Source of the DNA: Pyrocephalus nanus
Taxonomy: Eukaryota > Chordata > Aves > Passeriformes > Tyrannidae
Assembly: GCA_038380795.1 (NCBI GenBank)
Contig: CM076259.1
Span: 96,273,739-96,337,738, forward strand
Direction: 5' to 3'
Length of the DNA: 64,000 nucleotides
Numbering within the stretch: position 1 is the first letter of the stretch; each line of letters starts with the position of its first letter. Under the pieces are notes generated by a model. It saw only the letters and a program-made list of their open reading frames with translations. It did not search any database and was not told where the DNA came from. Below are positions 1-12,400 of this stretch, one piece after another. The translations under genes and the position numbers were made by a program.

Positions 1-3000
1 CTCTGGTGCCTCCTTGCCTTTAAAACTCATTCAGAAAATAATTGTCTCTTCTGTCTCTCTTATCAATCTTAATTGATGAGTTTTTCCCTGTCCCTAATTT
101 CATGTTATTGTCCTCTGTGAATTATTGCTAGTTGTGCAGTGTATTTTTTAAAATGACTTTACAGGTATTGCCTTTTGGGTTTTGCCATTAAGTTTCAACT
201 TGTCCATATACTTAACTTCTTAATATTATCCATTTCATCCTATTGACTTTGTATCTTACTGATTACAGATGTGCATAAAGCCCTAGTCTTTGTATCAGTT
301 CTTTTTCTAAAGTATGCAATGAAAGTTATAGTCTGAATAGCTAAGACCGTAGACCTTAGTTCAGTTATTTTTTTTTCTCCAATGTTCATTGTGCTGCAAA
401 TATTTTTACAGAATTTGAAGTTGCATCATTTCCTGTTCACCCAACTTGGTGTGAAGGGCATTATTTTTTCTTCTGAATTTGATTGACCTCTGATACTTTG
501 TGTCATGTGGATTTTTCAATTCCATGGCTCACTTCTCTTTCAAAACTGAAGGAAATATATTAAAATAGTGAGGGGCTTAACACAGAGTAACAGCAAGGTA
601 CCTTACTATTGACTTGCTTTTGCAAAGGGTCACAGACTGTTTATTTAATCTTTTTGTTTCCTGCCTGTTAGTCAGATTTTGATTCATGACAGCCTTTTGT
701 CTCCTAACCCATGATTAATGTTCCAGTAATTTTTCCTGAAGGTCCTTGTCAAAGTAAAGGTTTAAATCTAGATACAGCTTCTAAAGCAAAAAATAGTGGC
801 TATTTTAGTAAGAATTTCTTCCCAACAACTCAAGGTCTTCTTACCTGAACTCATAAAGTACTCCTGGATGCATATAAGATAATACATTAATATAAATATT
901 TTTAGATTGAAATAGGGACACTATTATGTGTAAACAAAATCTATTCTTAAAATTTTCTGTGTAATTTTTTTAGCTTTTTTTTTTTTTTCTTTTTTCCAAT
1001 TCTGTGACATTTCTCTATTGAAAGGGATGGAACACTGAGGTATTGGTTTTGTATATGATTTCCAGAATATCTGCTCTGACATCTCCTAGATGATTTTCAC
1101 TAGCTGTCCCACTGAAGCATGTTCATTTGAGCTAGTCACCATAGCTTTCCTTTAGGAACAGAAATAAGGTTCGTTTTTCAAAATAATTCAAATCTTTAGA
1201 ATAAGGTGAATAGAATAACTAAATTAACATATATTTTTCTTTATTGAATAAACAACCAGCGTAAGATGACTGGTTTAAAGGACTGCATTATATTGTTCTT
1301 TGGTACCCTGAGATTCTGAATCTAAATATTTTTTTGTAATGTTAATTTCGTTTCTTAGTGAGTAATTTCTTGAATTAGTTTCAGTGTGTTCTTGAAGCTA
1401 TCAGTAAACTTTTCCTACTTCTAAGCCGCAGAGAAATCAAGATGACCATTACTTTGGCCTCAGGGATTATGGTATGACATATTTAGTGATATTTATTGGT
1501 GTTTCACTTTTGACTTGAATGAAAGCAGGAATTTACCTTTTTTTTCAAATGTACTGTATTTTTAAGATCTCTATGAAGTGATCAGGATTTTTAAATAATT
1601 AAACCATCTTGTAATTTTGACTGAAACAAAAAGTATCCTGAGAGATCATTCCTTTGATTACAACAAAGGTCAGATGAGAAGATGTCCAAATGAGTCATGT
1701 CTATTCCATTGAACTGTACAAGAACAGCTCAGATTGAAAATTAACGAAAACAGTACGTGAAATAAGTTAAAAATCAGTAAAATAAAGAGTGAGCTTGCGA
1801 TTGAAAATAAATTGTTGTTTGATTGTTTTATAAGGTAATAATAGATTGTTGATATTTGTAGCATAAAGTGCACTACATATGGGTAGAATAATTAATTTCT
1901 TTGTATTTCTGTATCATTCAAGAGAATAAATTGGGTTTAGAAGCTTTTTTTTTTTATGAGAATATATGAAGGAAGGAAAGGGTAGTATGGTTATAATCCA
2001 TGTGATCTAAGAAAAGTATTTAAAATAGTTTTCATCATTCACGTTAATAACAATTTACGACAGTTCCCCTTTATATATCATCCTTTGTAAAAGTTCCTTT
2101 CCCAGAGTTAGATAAAAGCAGTCCATTTAAATGAGAGAGAGAGGAAAAAAAAAAAAAAAAGAGATACGTTCTTTTAGCTAAGGTTTGAAATGAGGATATA
2201 ATGGAAATTTGACATCATGTTGTGGATGACTGCATGGAGTTATGTATTTTGCCTGCTCCTGCAGATTTTTCAGGAGAGGTAAACATAGGCTATTGCTCAA
2301 TATAACACTGAAAGAAGCAACCACTCAGAAAGCGTAGATAGCTAAGCATGGATGCAGCTCAGTGTGTTTTATGCTTTAAAAAAAACTTTTATAAGCATTT
2401 AGGAGAACAAAAATAATATATACCTAGATTGCCTAGAGTTTGCAAGGCATATAGACTACTAGGTTGCTGTCTTTTCTCCATTTCAGTATTGTCAAATCCA
2501 AGCAAAATAAAAAACTAGTGAGTCAAGTCCTTCATATTAAGAGATTCTTTTAAAAATAATATTATATGATTTTTTATTGCCCTTCTCATACTTTAGCTAT
2601 TTGAATGTTTGCTTCATGTTTCAAGCATCAGAAGTAAAATTTTTTTTTTTTGAAAAAAGAATGCAGAAAAGAATGCTTGAACAAAATTTAACAGCTAGAT
2701 TTTTAAAAATTATATATGTCAAGCAATTTGTAATCATATAATGGCATTAGCAACTCTAGTGAAGTCATTGAACACTATTGTAATAAAAATGAATATCACG
2801 TAAGCATAGATAATAGAAGACAGTCTTCCTCAATGACCTGTTATTCCTGCCTTGGTTCCCTGCTATTCCCAATCTCAAGAGCTATAAAAAAATTATGCTT
2901 CAATTAGCCTTTTGAAAGGAAAACAGCAGTCACTTCTTCATAGACATAAGTGAAGATATAGCCCTACTGTGGAGTCCATTTTGCTTTTTGTACCTTACAG

Positions 3001-4385
3001 CAGGGAGTCGGAGTTTGCAGAGTTCCTTTGTGCTTGGGTAATGTGTAACTTTTCTGACCTTTTCTGTAGTGATTCAAGAAAATTGCACTGTGAACCTAAG
3101 AGCTGTGAAAGTGACACAATATCAAGGTTTTAAGAATTGCAATGTATAGGGATCAGGTTCACCACTTATCCTGAAATTTTTCTGTCTTCAGATTACACAT
3201 CAGACAATAGTATAATGAGAATTTACTTAAACAATCTAATCTAGCTAGCACTGTTACTAGGTTCTGTATAGAGAAATAAAAGGAACCTTACACTTAAAGC
3301 TACCTACTGTATAGGTCAACTGTTGGAGTTTTCTATCTGTTGATACTGCTCAGCCAGAAAGCTGCTCTGATGTGTACACAGAACTGGGATCTGGCTCGTG
3401 AACTAAATTAACTCCCTGGCATAACTGTTTACAGAAAGTATGTTAATTTGAAGATATCTGTAATTTTATGTCCTTGTGCTTTTCTAGAATTCTTATTTGG
3501 ATTTAACTACTCCCACTCAACAGGATTTTCTATGCACCATAGCTCAGTCTGGATCTTTTCCTGCTAAGGAACACCTAATACCACCTAACTTTGAAAAACC
3601 TAATGATTGTTAGACAGGGATAGAGTAATCTTTTCTACAGAAGATATACACAGTCTATTGACATCTACACTGACTTTGACCTAAAAAAATTAACAACTAA
3701 GCAGCATACTGTTGGGTGAACACTTCCTTTTGCTAGGCAACAGGTGTTCTACACCTCCCCAAACAACACCTTTATAAACTTAAATTTATGTTTTTGTTTT
3801 GAATATCATATTTTTTACAAGAATGTAAACAAAAATAGTAGGTGAATCTCATTCCTGAGTTTCAGCATAGGTAGCCACACACTTTGTCATGTGAATGGAA
3901 TTACATGTGACTCGGTGACAAGAGTAAACTTTTAACAGTTCTCTAGAAGACAGAGAGTCTTGTTAAGATCTGATCTTGGCACTTCAAGTCTGAGTTTTCT
4001 GATTTCAGACTAGATGTGTCTCCGACTATTCAATCTGATAAAGCCCATGAAAAAAATTAAGCAAAAAATTTGAAATAACAAGGAATCATGAGCTAATGCT
4101 CTGTCAGCTACAAGAATATATATATATAGGCAAATATCTCTGCAAAGGAGAATTTTCTGTCCTAAAGTTACTATTTACCTTTACAGACAATGCAAAACCT
4201 GTAGAAAACCAGGTGGATTCTGAAATGACTATTGCTGAAATAGAAAATGTCATTGAGGACTCAGTAAAATAGACAACATATACATATAGCAAGGCCTGAG
4301 GTTGGCACTAAAGGTATAGACATCTATGAGGTGTTTTGGAGGTTTAAGAGGCTGAGGAAACAGAACTCTTGAATTACTTTGTTGT

Positions 4386-4422
<37 letters not shown>

Positions 4423-4764
4423 AAAAAGGGAGGTACATGAAAAAAAAAAAAGGCTATGTGGCACACTATCTAGACCAAATTCTATATGAAGATTCCTGTA
4501 AAGTGCCTTTTAATGCCCTGCAAATATTTAATTTTTTTGTAAACTAAATACATCTTATCAGCTCTATCTAATACATATTAGTAAATTTACTGTGATAAAG
4601 TAGTACTGTAGTTGGAAAATTTATCAAAGTAAAAATAAGATAAATACATTTAATGGAAAGATTCTAGCTAAGCAGAATGTTTAATATTTGGAACTTGAAT
4701 CTTGTAGAGGGGTGCATTATCTAAGAAGAAATTGATTTCTCAGCAAACAAAACTAATTTTTCAG
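1..4764 (+). other. STS: STS intron, 3' part (partial)
   Basis: This is the sequence before the first visible STS exon and is read as the end of an intron whose donor lies outside the window. It is AT-rich and I recognise no STS exon in it. It ends in an acceptor, ctaatttttcag, at 4753..4764. It holds short homopolymers (T runs near 974 and 2641, an A run at 2144..2160), a T30 tract at 4388..4417 and an A tract near 4440..4451. One exon-like segment at 4187..4272 is treated as a finding. No transposon was recognised. Confidence 0.75.
4388..4417. repeat. Poly(T) tract, about 30 nt
   Basis: An uninterrupted run of about 30 T lies 350 bp upstream of the first visible STS exon, followed 22 bp later by a run of about 12 A. 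It may be a bare homopolymer or the remnant tail of a retroposed piece; no recognisable element body flanks it. Confidence 0.85.
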
Positions 4765-4924
4765 GTGGAAAATCAACAAACTGGGAAGGAGGTATTCGTG
4801 TGCCAGGCCTTCTCCGTTGGCCTGGAGTGATAAAGGCTGGTGCCTGTATTGATGAGCTGACAAGTAACATGGATATATTTCCTACCATAGTCAAACTTGC
4901 GGAGGCACAGTTACCCTCTGACAG
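4765..4924 (+). CDS. STS: Steroid sulfatase, internal coding exon with active-site lysine
   Basis: Steroid sulfatase is a calcium-dependent enzyme of the endoplasmic reticulum membrane that hydrolyses 3-beta-hydroxysteroid sulfates such as estrone sulfate and DHEA sulfate. This exon starts after the acceptor tttttcag and ends before the donor gtatgc. It gives 52 whole codons plus two bases at each end (160 bp; upstream intron phase 1, downstream intron phase 2). The peptide begins [14 protein letters not shown] and continues with TSNMDIFPT, both signatures of the STS/ARSD/ARSL/ARSH sulfatase group. The lysine at 4770..4772 follows a glycine split across the junction and corresponds to the catalytic-site Lys368 of human STS. 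The catalytic cysteine converted to formylglycine, the calcium ligands and the membrane hairpin are in upstream exons outside the window. The paralogues ARSD, ARSL and ARSH are alternatives, but the next two exons favour STS. Confidence 0.9.
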
Positions 4925-5317
4925 GTATGCTCTGTAGTCATCTCTGTTTTAGAGAAAGTGTCATGACTGTTTTTTACATTCTGGTGATGTCTATTAAGAT
5001 AGAAGTGAGAATATAAGTAAGAAACTAGGTTTTATCCTTACAATAGTATGTTGTCTCTTTTCATATTGACATACTGATATATTTTACAGAACCGTTGTAT
5101 GTAAATACAGCTTAACTTGCAGAACAAGCACCAAGCACCAAAAAGATAAGAGAAACTATCAGAGCAGCATACTGTCAAATCAAACCTGGAATTATTTACT
5201 AAAAGCAAAAATGAATGTATCAAAAAGGTTCTATTCTGCATGAGTGAATGTAGTAGAAAAAGGAACTGCAAGTGTAAATTACTTAAAAATTCATGACCAG
5301 CTAGGCTTTTCTCACAG

Positions 5318-5412
5318 GTGTTTGTTGGGTTGGTTTTGGTTTTTGTGGGGTTTGTTTATTGTTGGGGTTTTTTAGTTGTTGCTTTTTGGTTGGGTTTTTT
5401 CTTTTTTTTCCC
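5318..5412. repeat. G/T-rich low-complexity tract
   Basis: A run made almost only of G and T, with TTGGG, TTTTGG and GGGG clusters, ending in a T-rich stretch. This is simple sequence. The open frame that crosses it (V, F, G, L, W only) reflects composition, not a gene. Confidence 0.7.
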
Positions 5413-7233
5413 CTGTGTCAAGTTAGTGAAAATAATCCCTTACAGAGCTCTGCAGCCTGATAAGAAAACTCACCGGACTTCTGAAATTTATAAGATACCT
5501 TACTGACATTGCTACATCCCCAGGCTTTGTCTTGTTTGGGAGAAACCCAGTCTCAGCAGCAAGGTGCCTCCACTTAAGTGCTGTTGCCCTCAAAATCCAG
5601 TAAGCAGAGAAAACTGCTGATAAACATATCCTTTGACATCTTCAACACACAAACAGCTTTTGAGCAAAAGCATTGAGAATCCACATGGGAAAGCCCAGTG
5701 GTGAGCAGAGTCACTCTACTAATGATGATTCATTGAGTGCTTGAAGGAAATGGCAGGGCAGGACAAGTGTAAGACATGAAAAATTAGTCAGATTGATCCT
5801 GAGAAATGCCCTACAAGCAGTAACTGTCAAACCTCAGCAGTTCAGATTGTTTTTAATGTGGCAGATATTATGCAGTTTGTTTTCATATTGCTTGAGTGGA
5901 GACTAAGTACTGATGTTTTCTGTGATCTCTTTGATAGAAATCCCAATAGACTTGTGTAACTTCCACTTGTAGGTTGCTCCACTCTGATTCTTCAGTATAG
6001 ACTAGATGTTTTTCCATCCAGCAGCTAAATTCTTATTACTCCACTGAATTCTTCCTCAGAAGTAAGAAAAATTTATACAATTAGGATTCAATCACTGTGA
6101 GGGAGCAGTTAAAATGAAAAGGAGGAGGTGCTCCTAGTTAAAGAAGAGAAATTAGTCATGAGAAAGAGTCTTATATATTCCTCTGAAACCCGCAACTCTA
6201 GGAATGCAAAAGTACTGGCAACATATTAGTGGAGATGCCCTTTTCCCTATCAACAGGCTCTAAAATAGAAAGTGTACAATATACATGCATCTCTCCTTCT
6301 CTCAGCTTGTTAATGAGCAAGCCTACAGAGGCAAGACAAGAGCCTATCACTCAGGCAAGAAAATATCACAGATTGAAAGTGGGAAAGACTCTGATTCAAC
6401 AGACCCCCACAGACAGGGATGCATCCAGAAGGCAGAGTTATCAGATAACATAGCTTTAGGAATTCCAGGGTGTTTTCTTGGCTATCATTTGAGAAAAGTG
6501 CTACTCCTAATGGCTCTGTTGCATGCAATTGCTGCCATGAATTTAATCATCATATGTAGCTTATGACTTAAAAAAGTGAAGTTAGTACCTGTCTTGCAGT
6601 AGTTACTCGAACATGAAAAAGGTTTTACATGAAAATTACCATAGACACTTTAAACATTTTATAAGTTTCAAAAAAGTTTTTATGAGATGTTGCTCAAAAT
6701 GCTTGAGAAAGAATTACTTGCTGATCTGTATATCAGGAAAAAGTAATTTCCTTTTAAACTTACTGTAAAATTTGTAATTCATATCAGGTCAAAAAGGCAG
6801 ATTGTGATTTCTCCTCTTCCAGCTGGTTCCAGCAATTCAAAGGCTTAATTTATGGAAACATTTAAAAGCCTTGCTTATTTTATAACTCAATTTTTATGCA
6901 AATTGACTGATTCCTTCAGCACATGATCAGAATTGTCCAGAAACATTGAAAGACTTTATATACATACATATATATGTGCATATATCTGTCTGTCTGTAGT
7001 TGATAAATACATATTTAAACATAGTTGATTTTCAAATTTGAAATGACCACTTTTGTCTTAAATTCAGGCATACATAATATGCTGGACATAATATTTCTGG
7101 GGATGCTAACAGAGCATATTTCTCTAATTTAGTTTTAGGATTACTTTGACCAGACTACTTCCAAACACTTGAGCAGGTATACGTGAAGGACTGTGTTGTA
7201 GCAATTTATTCACATATATCTGGTCACTTTCTC

Positions 7234-7237
<4 letters not shown>

Positions 7238-7278
<41 letters not shown>

Positions 7279-7285
7279 AGAGAGA
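7238..7285. repeat. Poly(A)38 followed by (GA)n
   Basis: About 38 consecutive A residues followed by a short GAGAGAGAGAG run, ending 152 bp before the next STS exon. It could be a retroposon tail, but no element body was recognised upstream, so it is listed only as simple sequence. Confidence 0.85.
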
Positions 7286-7437
7286 AAAAACAACCATTCA
7301 TAATGACAAAATGATCAGCTGGAGGCGGCCATTCAGATTTTGTGGTTTTTAAGTAGCAGATGTGCAGAGTTATAATACCTTCTCAGTAAAATGAGGTTTG
7401 AGTTATTCTTCTGATTTTGAAATGCTTTCTTCTTCAG

Positions 7438-7559
7438 AATTATTGATGGACATGATCTGCTGCCCTTACTTCAAGGAAAAGTTACTCGATCTAAGCATGA
7501 ATTTCTCTTCCATTACTGTAATGCATATTTAAATGCAGTGCGCTGGCATCCAGGAAACA
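7438..7559 (+). CDS. STS: Steroid sulfatase, penultimate coding exon
   Basis: This exon lies between the acceptor cttcttcag and a perfect donor (A|GTAAGT). It carries one base, 40 codons and one base (122 bp). Its first base completes the arginine codon begun in the previous exon, and its last base begins a serine codon finished in the final exon. The peptide runs [14 protein letters not shown], then [20 protein letters not shown]. The [14 protein letters not shown] stretch is, from memory of the family, characteristic of STS; ARSD, ARSL and ARSH differ here. This is the best evidence for the symbol. The segment belongs to the C-terminal part of the sulfatase fold that packs against the catalytic core. 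There is no frameshift or stop, so the gene looks intact here. Confidence 0.92.
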
Positions 7560-8838
7560 GTAAGTAAACTTGCCTGTTCACATTTTAAATATTTAATATA
7601 ATTTTTATTACCACTTGAGAAGAATCAAGAGGAAGCCTTGGGCTATAGTAACAAAAAATTGTTTAAAATATCTAGCCTTTTTCCTTCTCTTTCACTTTTC
7701 TTTTTGCTAGAATGTGCCTATTCACCATTTCGCTGTTTGGCATTAGTTTGTTGTTATGCATTAATGTTACGTATTAATGCAACACTGAGATCTGTGGTAT
7801 CTGAAAACTTCTTTTTTTTTAAACCTTCCTGAGAGAGTCTATGTTACAGAATGAAGTAGTCAAGGTTAACTCTTACATTGTTCTAAAAATGTACAGGTAA
7901 TGGAATGGTTTGCTGAATAACAGCAAAAGAATGATGTCAGTCTGGCCATTTTTATTATTCTGATAGCAAAGTCTAAAAGAATCACTGACTGAAAGCCATA
8001 ATTATCCAATAAATGAATATAGTATTATAAGGTCATTTTTCATTTTTTTTTTATGAACAACATAATTCTATTTTGTAGGCCAAGGAAAAAAGCATTTCGC
8101 ACTGTTTTGCTCCTTTTTCACTAACAGCTCACTGTTCCTAGTAGCACCTTCCACACTAACCAAAGCATATTTCCTTTTCTATAAAAATCTCTATACTGAG
8201 TGAAGTTAAACACACATTTGTCCCATCTCAGTTGACACTTAAAGTGACGACTTGTGTTACAGCTTGAAAATGATGATCCAAGAGAAGCTTTGGCATCAGT
8301 TTTTTTATTTAAGTAGTTTGGGAAAGGATTTGTTTAATAGTTAATGTGCAAACTTGAAGTGAGTTGGAAACATTGTCTTCTTGGTCATCTGTAGACTCAC
8401 TCCCTACCTGTCTTGGACTTAAAACTAGGAAAAGGGAAAATATTACATATAATGTTTATTTACCACTACTTTGCCTATAAGTCTTGCATTTGATAAATAA
8501 TCGTAAGGAAGAACCAAGCAATCAAGATCTGGTACTATTTTGTACCTGATGTTGGATGAAATTATTCTGAGTCGTTATGAGAGAAGTAGACAGAGCTTCA
8601 GGCAGGCAGAGAGGCATTTTTTCTCAAGCATACACCTTTGCAAGATGACCTATCCCTCATCTGAGGAAAGGGTCAGCTTTATTATTCACTGCAGGGGAGT
8701 GTGATGGGAAATGAATGGGAGTAACAATGGAGGACTAGTCTATTGTATTTATTTGATGAGAAGGCATTCAAAAGACAAAGCCCACTCAGAACCTGGTGAT
8801 AACATTTTCATAACATTGGGCTGATGTTTGTAGAAAGT

Positions 8839-9400
8839 TGTTATGGTTTAATTCCAGATGGCAACTAAGACCCACACAGCCACTCTAACCCAGTGGAATG
8901 GGAGAGAGAATTGGAAAAGTAGAAGTGAGAAGACTGGTGGGTTGAGATAAAGTAAGTTTAATAGGTAGAGCAAAAGCAACACATCAGCAAAGCAAAACAA
9001 GGAATCCATTCACTATTTCCTTTTGGCAGGCAGATATTCAGCTGTCTCTGGAAAAGCTAGGCTCCATAAGATATACTGCTGACTTATGGAAAGTGGAAAA
9101 CAAATGCCATCATTCTTCTTCTTCCCCCAGCTTTATATGCTGAGCATGATGCCATATGGTGTGGGATATCCCTTGGGTCACCTATTCTGCCTGAGTCTCC
9201 TCCCAGCTCTTTGTGCACCCCCAGCCTGCACACTGTTGGGGTGGGGAGAGAGGCAGAAAGGCCTTGGCTCTCTGCAAGTGATGCTGAGTAATAACTAAAA
9301 CGTCCCTGTGTTATCAAACCATTTTCAGCCCAAATCCAAAACATAGCCCATACTAGCTACTGTGATGAAAGTAAACTGGATTCTGGCCAAGACAAGCACA
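8839..9400 (-). mobile_element. Solo LTR of an avian ERVL-like endogenous retrovirus
   Basis: Read on the minus strand, the element opens TGTGCTTGTCTTGGCC at 9400 and ends AAACCATAACA at 8839, so it has retroviral TG...CA termini and is about 562 bp long. It matches from memory an LTR type very common in bird genomes, whose usual opening is TGTGCTGGTTTTGGCTGGG. A TATA-like box (GCATATAAAG, minus strand, 9131..9140) and an ATTAAA signal (minus strand, 8957..8962) fit a U3-R layout. No internal viral genes flank it, so it is a solo LTR left by recombination between two LTRs. Flanking 5-bp duplications are not convincing (AAAGT and AATGG), which suggests age. Confidence 0.8.
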
Positions 9401-12400
9401 AATGGGTTTTGATATTCTACCTTGTCAGCCTACTTTGAGAGTAGACAATACTGCAGTGAGAGCAGGCAATAGTCATGTATTCCTCTCTACTGTCTTTTGT
9501 ACGAATCCTCTCTGAGGGTTTAACACCTTTTTCTTCCTTGCTTGTCCAATCCCAGGTCTCCAAAAATGTCTTTTCTATGTAGATAATGCCATCTTATTTG
9601 TAAAGATATTTGTTGAAGTCAGCTAAAGTTTCACGCCTGTTTTTCTCTCCTCCACTTGTTATTGTTTTATAGAGATAAGTATGCTGGCACTGCAGCTGTA
9701 GGCATCTGATGCTATCTGCTTTGTTATGGGTACTCCTGTGGAAAAACAAGTATGGTCAGTTTTTCTTCTGGTATGTCAGCAGCTCTATATGGTGCAACTA
9801 ATAACTTTAAAGTGTGTTATATTATTATTAGTTAGAGTATTAGTGTCTTAGAGCCTCCCACCGCAGCTCACTCTTTTCAGCTTATCTCAGAGTCCATCCA
9901 CAGTCACTATTTCTGCTACTATTGAGTGATATTTTAGTATGTGAAAATTAATACAAGTAAAGCAAAATACAGTAGCAGAAAACTAAATAAGAAGTATCCT
10001 ATAATGACAGTTCATACCTTATATTTAGGAATACATCCAAGAAAGTGAATGAGCTCATGTTCATTAAAAACAGACCAGAAAACTAGAAAATTGTACAACT
10101 TTCACTTAACCTCAGCATGCTGCTATTATCACTTGCAAGACTGTAAGTCTTCAGGGTTTGGTTGTAGACTGAGCACTGTTTCCTACTCTACATGTATGCC
10201 ATGTATAGCAAATTTTGTGGCATAAATAAAACCACATTCCTCCATGAGCTTATGTATTTTCCAGTATCCAGAAATGACTGTAGAATATCTCTTCTTTTAG
10301 CTGCACCTTGCCAGTGACTATAGTCAGGGGAATAGCACTTAATTCACAGAGGACTAACAGAAGCAGATACTTAATAATCTTAAGGTTAGTGTTGAAGATA
10401 TGGAATTTCTGTGAAAAAAGTCACCAAGGAACAGTTTTCTCTTTCTGTGTACTATAAATGATCTAGACCAGAAATGACTTGTGTTGTTCTTCACCTGTGT
10501 TCCATAGTTAACTAGGTAGACTACAGCTACTTTAGAATTGTGTAAAAATATTTTCCCTGCAGATTAGTAGGAGGCCAAATGCTGACCAACTCTACCACCC
10601 ACTAGACTCGAGGTTTAGTAGAAGGTAGCATGATAGTGTGGAATGAATAACCTCAGCCATGTTCAGCATTTTCTGCACTGCTCTGGTATTGGGCCCTTAT
10701 GAGAAGGACCCAGTTGTCCAGCTAGACTGAGACTACATAATAGACTGCTGATTCCTTCATTAAACATGAAATTTCTATATATTCTAAAGATGCATTTTTT
10801 GAAGAAGAAAGCAACAACAGCTTAGAAGAGAAAGCTTACAACTGTTAAAGCAAATTTATTATTTATTAATCAAAGTACAAGGTAATGGTACATGTATATA
10901 CACACTTATTAATGCATATAATACTCAGATATTTTGCTGTATTTATTTTCTGGAAAGTCTCAGTTTGTATATAAGCTACAGCTTGCATATCCCACTTTTT
11001 TGCCTAGACATTCAAAGTGTAGGATTAGCTGTGATACTAAGGAAAAATGCATATAACCAAGAACTGAGAGGGAAACAAAAGTTCTGGTAAGCTATTCAGT
11101 CCCTTTTTTTCTCCATCACTTCACAGTTCCCTTAGTAACTTTATCTTTGCCATTGTTCGATTTCAACTGTGCTTCAGTCCAAAATCCCTTTTTTTTTTTT
11201 TTTTTGGGTTTAATTTTTGACTCTTGGGTTAAAATTTAGTGTATGTTAAATTTATAGTAGTTGTGCACCTTTTCCTTGCTTGCAAGCTTCCAAAGTCTGA
11301 CTTCAGCAGGTGTGTTTCTCACATTATTCAGGGAAGGTCAGAAACTTCAGAGTGAACAATTACCATTTTGCATTTATATATTTAGAGGTTAAGCATTCCT
11401 CATAACCAAATCAATACACATCTTCATTACGATATATTAGTTAGGTCAGTTATTACATTCACAATATAATTTGCCCTTCATCAGCCCTTTGAAGAACATT
11501 TAGAGGATATGTGCAATGCTTTTCTCAGCCAACACTTCAGAATTTAAGCCTTGTGTTTGCTACAGAGACATTTCTTTTTTCCTCCTTTCTCAGACACAGA
11601 AATAAGTTAACACTATTTTTTTCTTCATCTCTCTTTGACTCAGATTTTGCCTGATGCTAGAACATAATAGACATTATTCTTCACATTCTGAATTAAAAAG
11701 ATGAATGAAATATCAGGCAATTTTCTTTGCTCATGATTCATGTCTCATTCTCACAGGCTCGTGCATGTAGACACTTGCTTTAAGTTCCTTGAAAATACAA
11801 TCCTAGTCCTCAGAGGATGATTTCCTATTATTTTGAAACCTTATAAATATGTGTAATTTAAATTATCTGTTAAAATATATATAGAGAAAGACATGCTAAA
11901 ACAACATCAACAAAATACAGCTATTTCCCATTAACAATAATTATCCTCTGCAGCTGCTTGGTGTACCATATAGGTACCAATATATGAAAGGAGCAGCTTC
12001 AGAGAAAGGCGCTAAATTTTCTTTCAGCCTAGTAAGATGTAATAATCTAATTTTTTTTAAATCATTGAGTAATTTTTAAAATCGTTAGTCATTTTCAATA
12101 TGAAAATTAAACAGATGTAGGATATGCCTTTATTTTCTTGAGCTGAGCCACCCAAAATTTTTTGTTGCTTTCTGTGGTATATGCCAGATTATGCTTTGGC
12201 TTATCTAAGTTAAATCACAAGTTCTTCTGCTCAAGCAAGCCGACCAGTTCTTGTGTATTTGCTAATGTTATAATTTAGCATTTCTGAGTATTAAAAAACT
12301 ATCAGGAGCTCTGTCTCCAGAACATTACTGGCATATGAATCAGTGCTAATAAAAATGCATTGCTATGACAACTTAATTATAAGGAGGAAATTAATCAGAT

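Larger units (their letters stand above)
4925..7437 (+). other. STS: STS intron, 2,513 bp
   Basis: This intron runs from the donor gtatgc to the acceptor tttcttcttcag. It joins the two exons in phase 2 and completes an arginine codon. It contains a G/T-rich low-complexity segment (about 5318..5412), a short TA/TG/CTGT microsatellite (about 6955..6998) and an A38 tract (7238..7275). Small open frames at 5318..5506 and 6229..6566 show no recognisable protein. No transposon was recognised. Confidence 0.85.

Noticed and set aside
9084..9344. 86- and 70-codon frames on opposite strands
   Set aside because: Both fall inside the solo LTR and resemble no viral protein.
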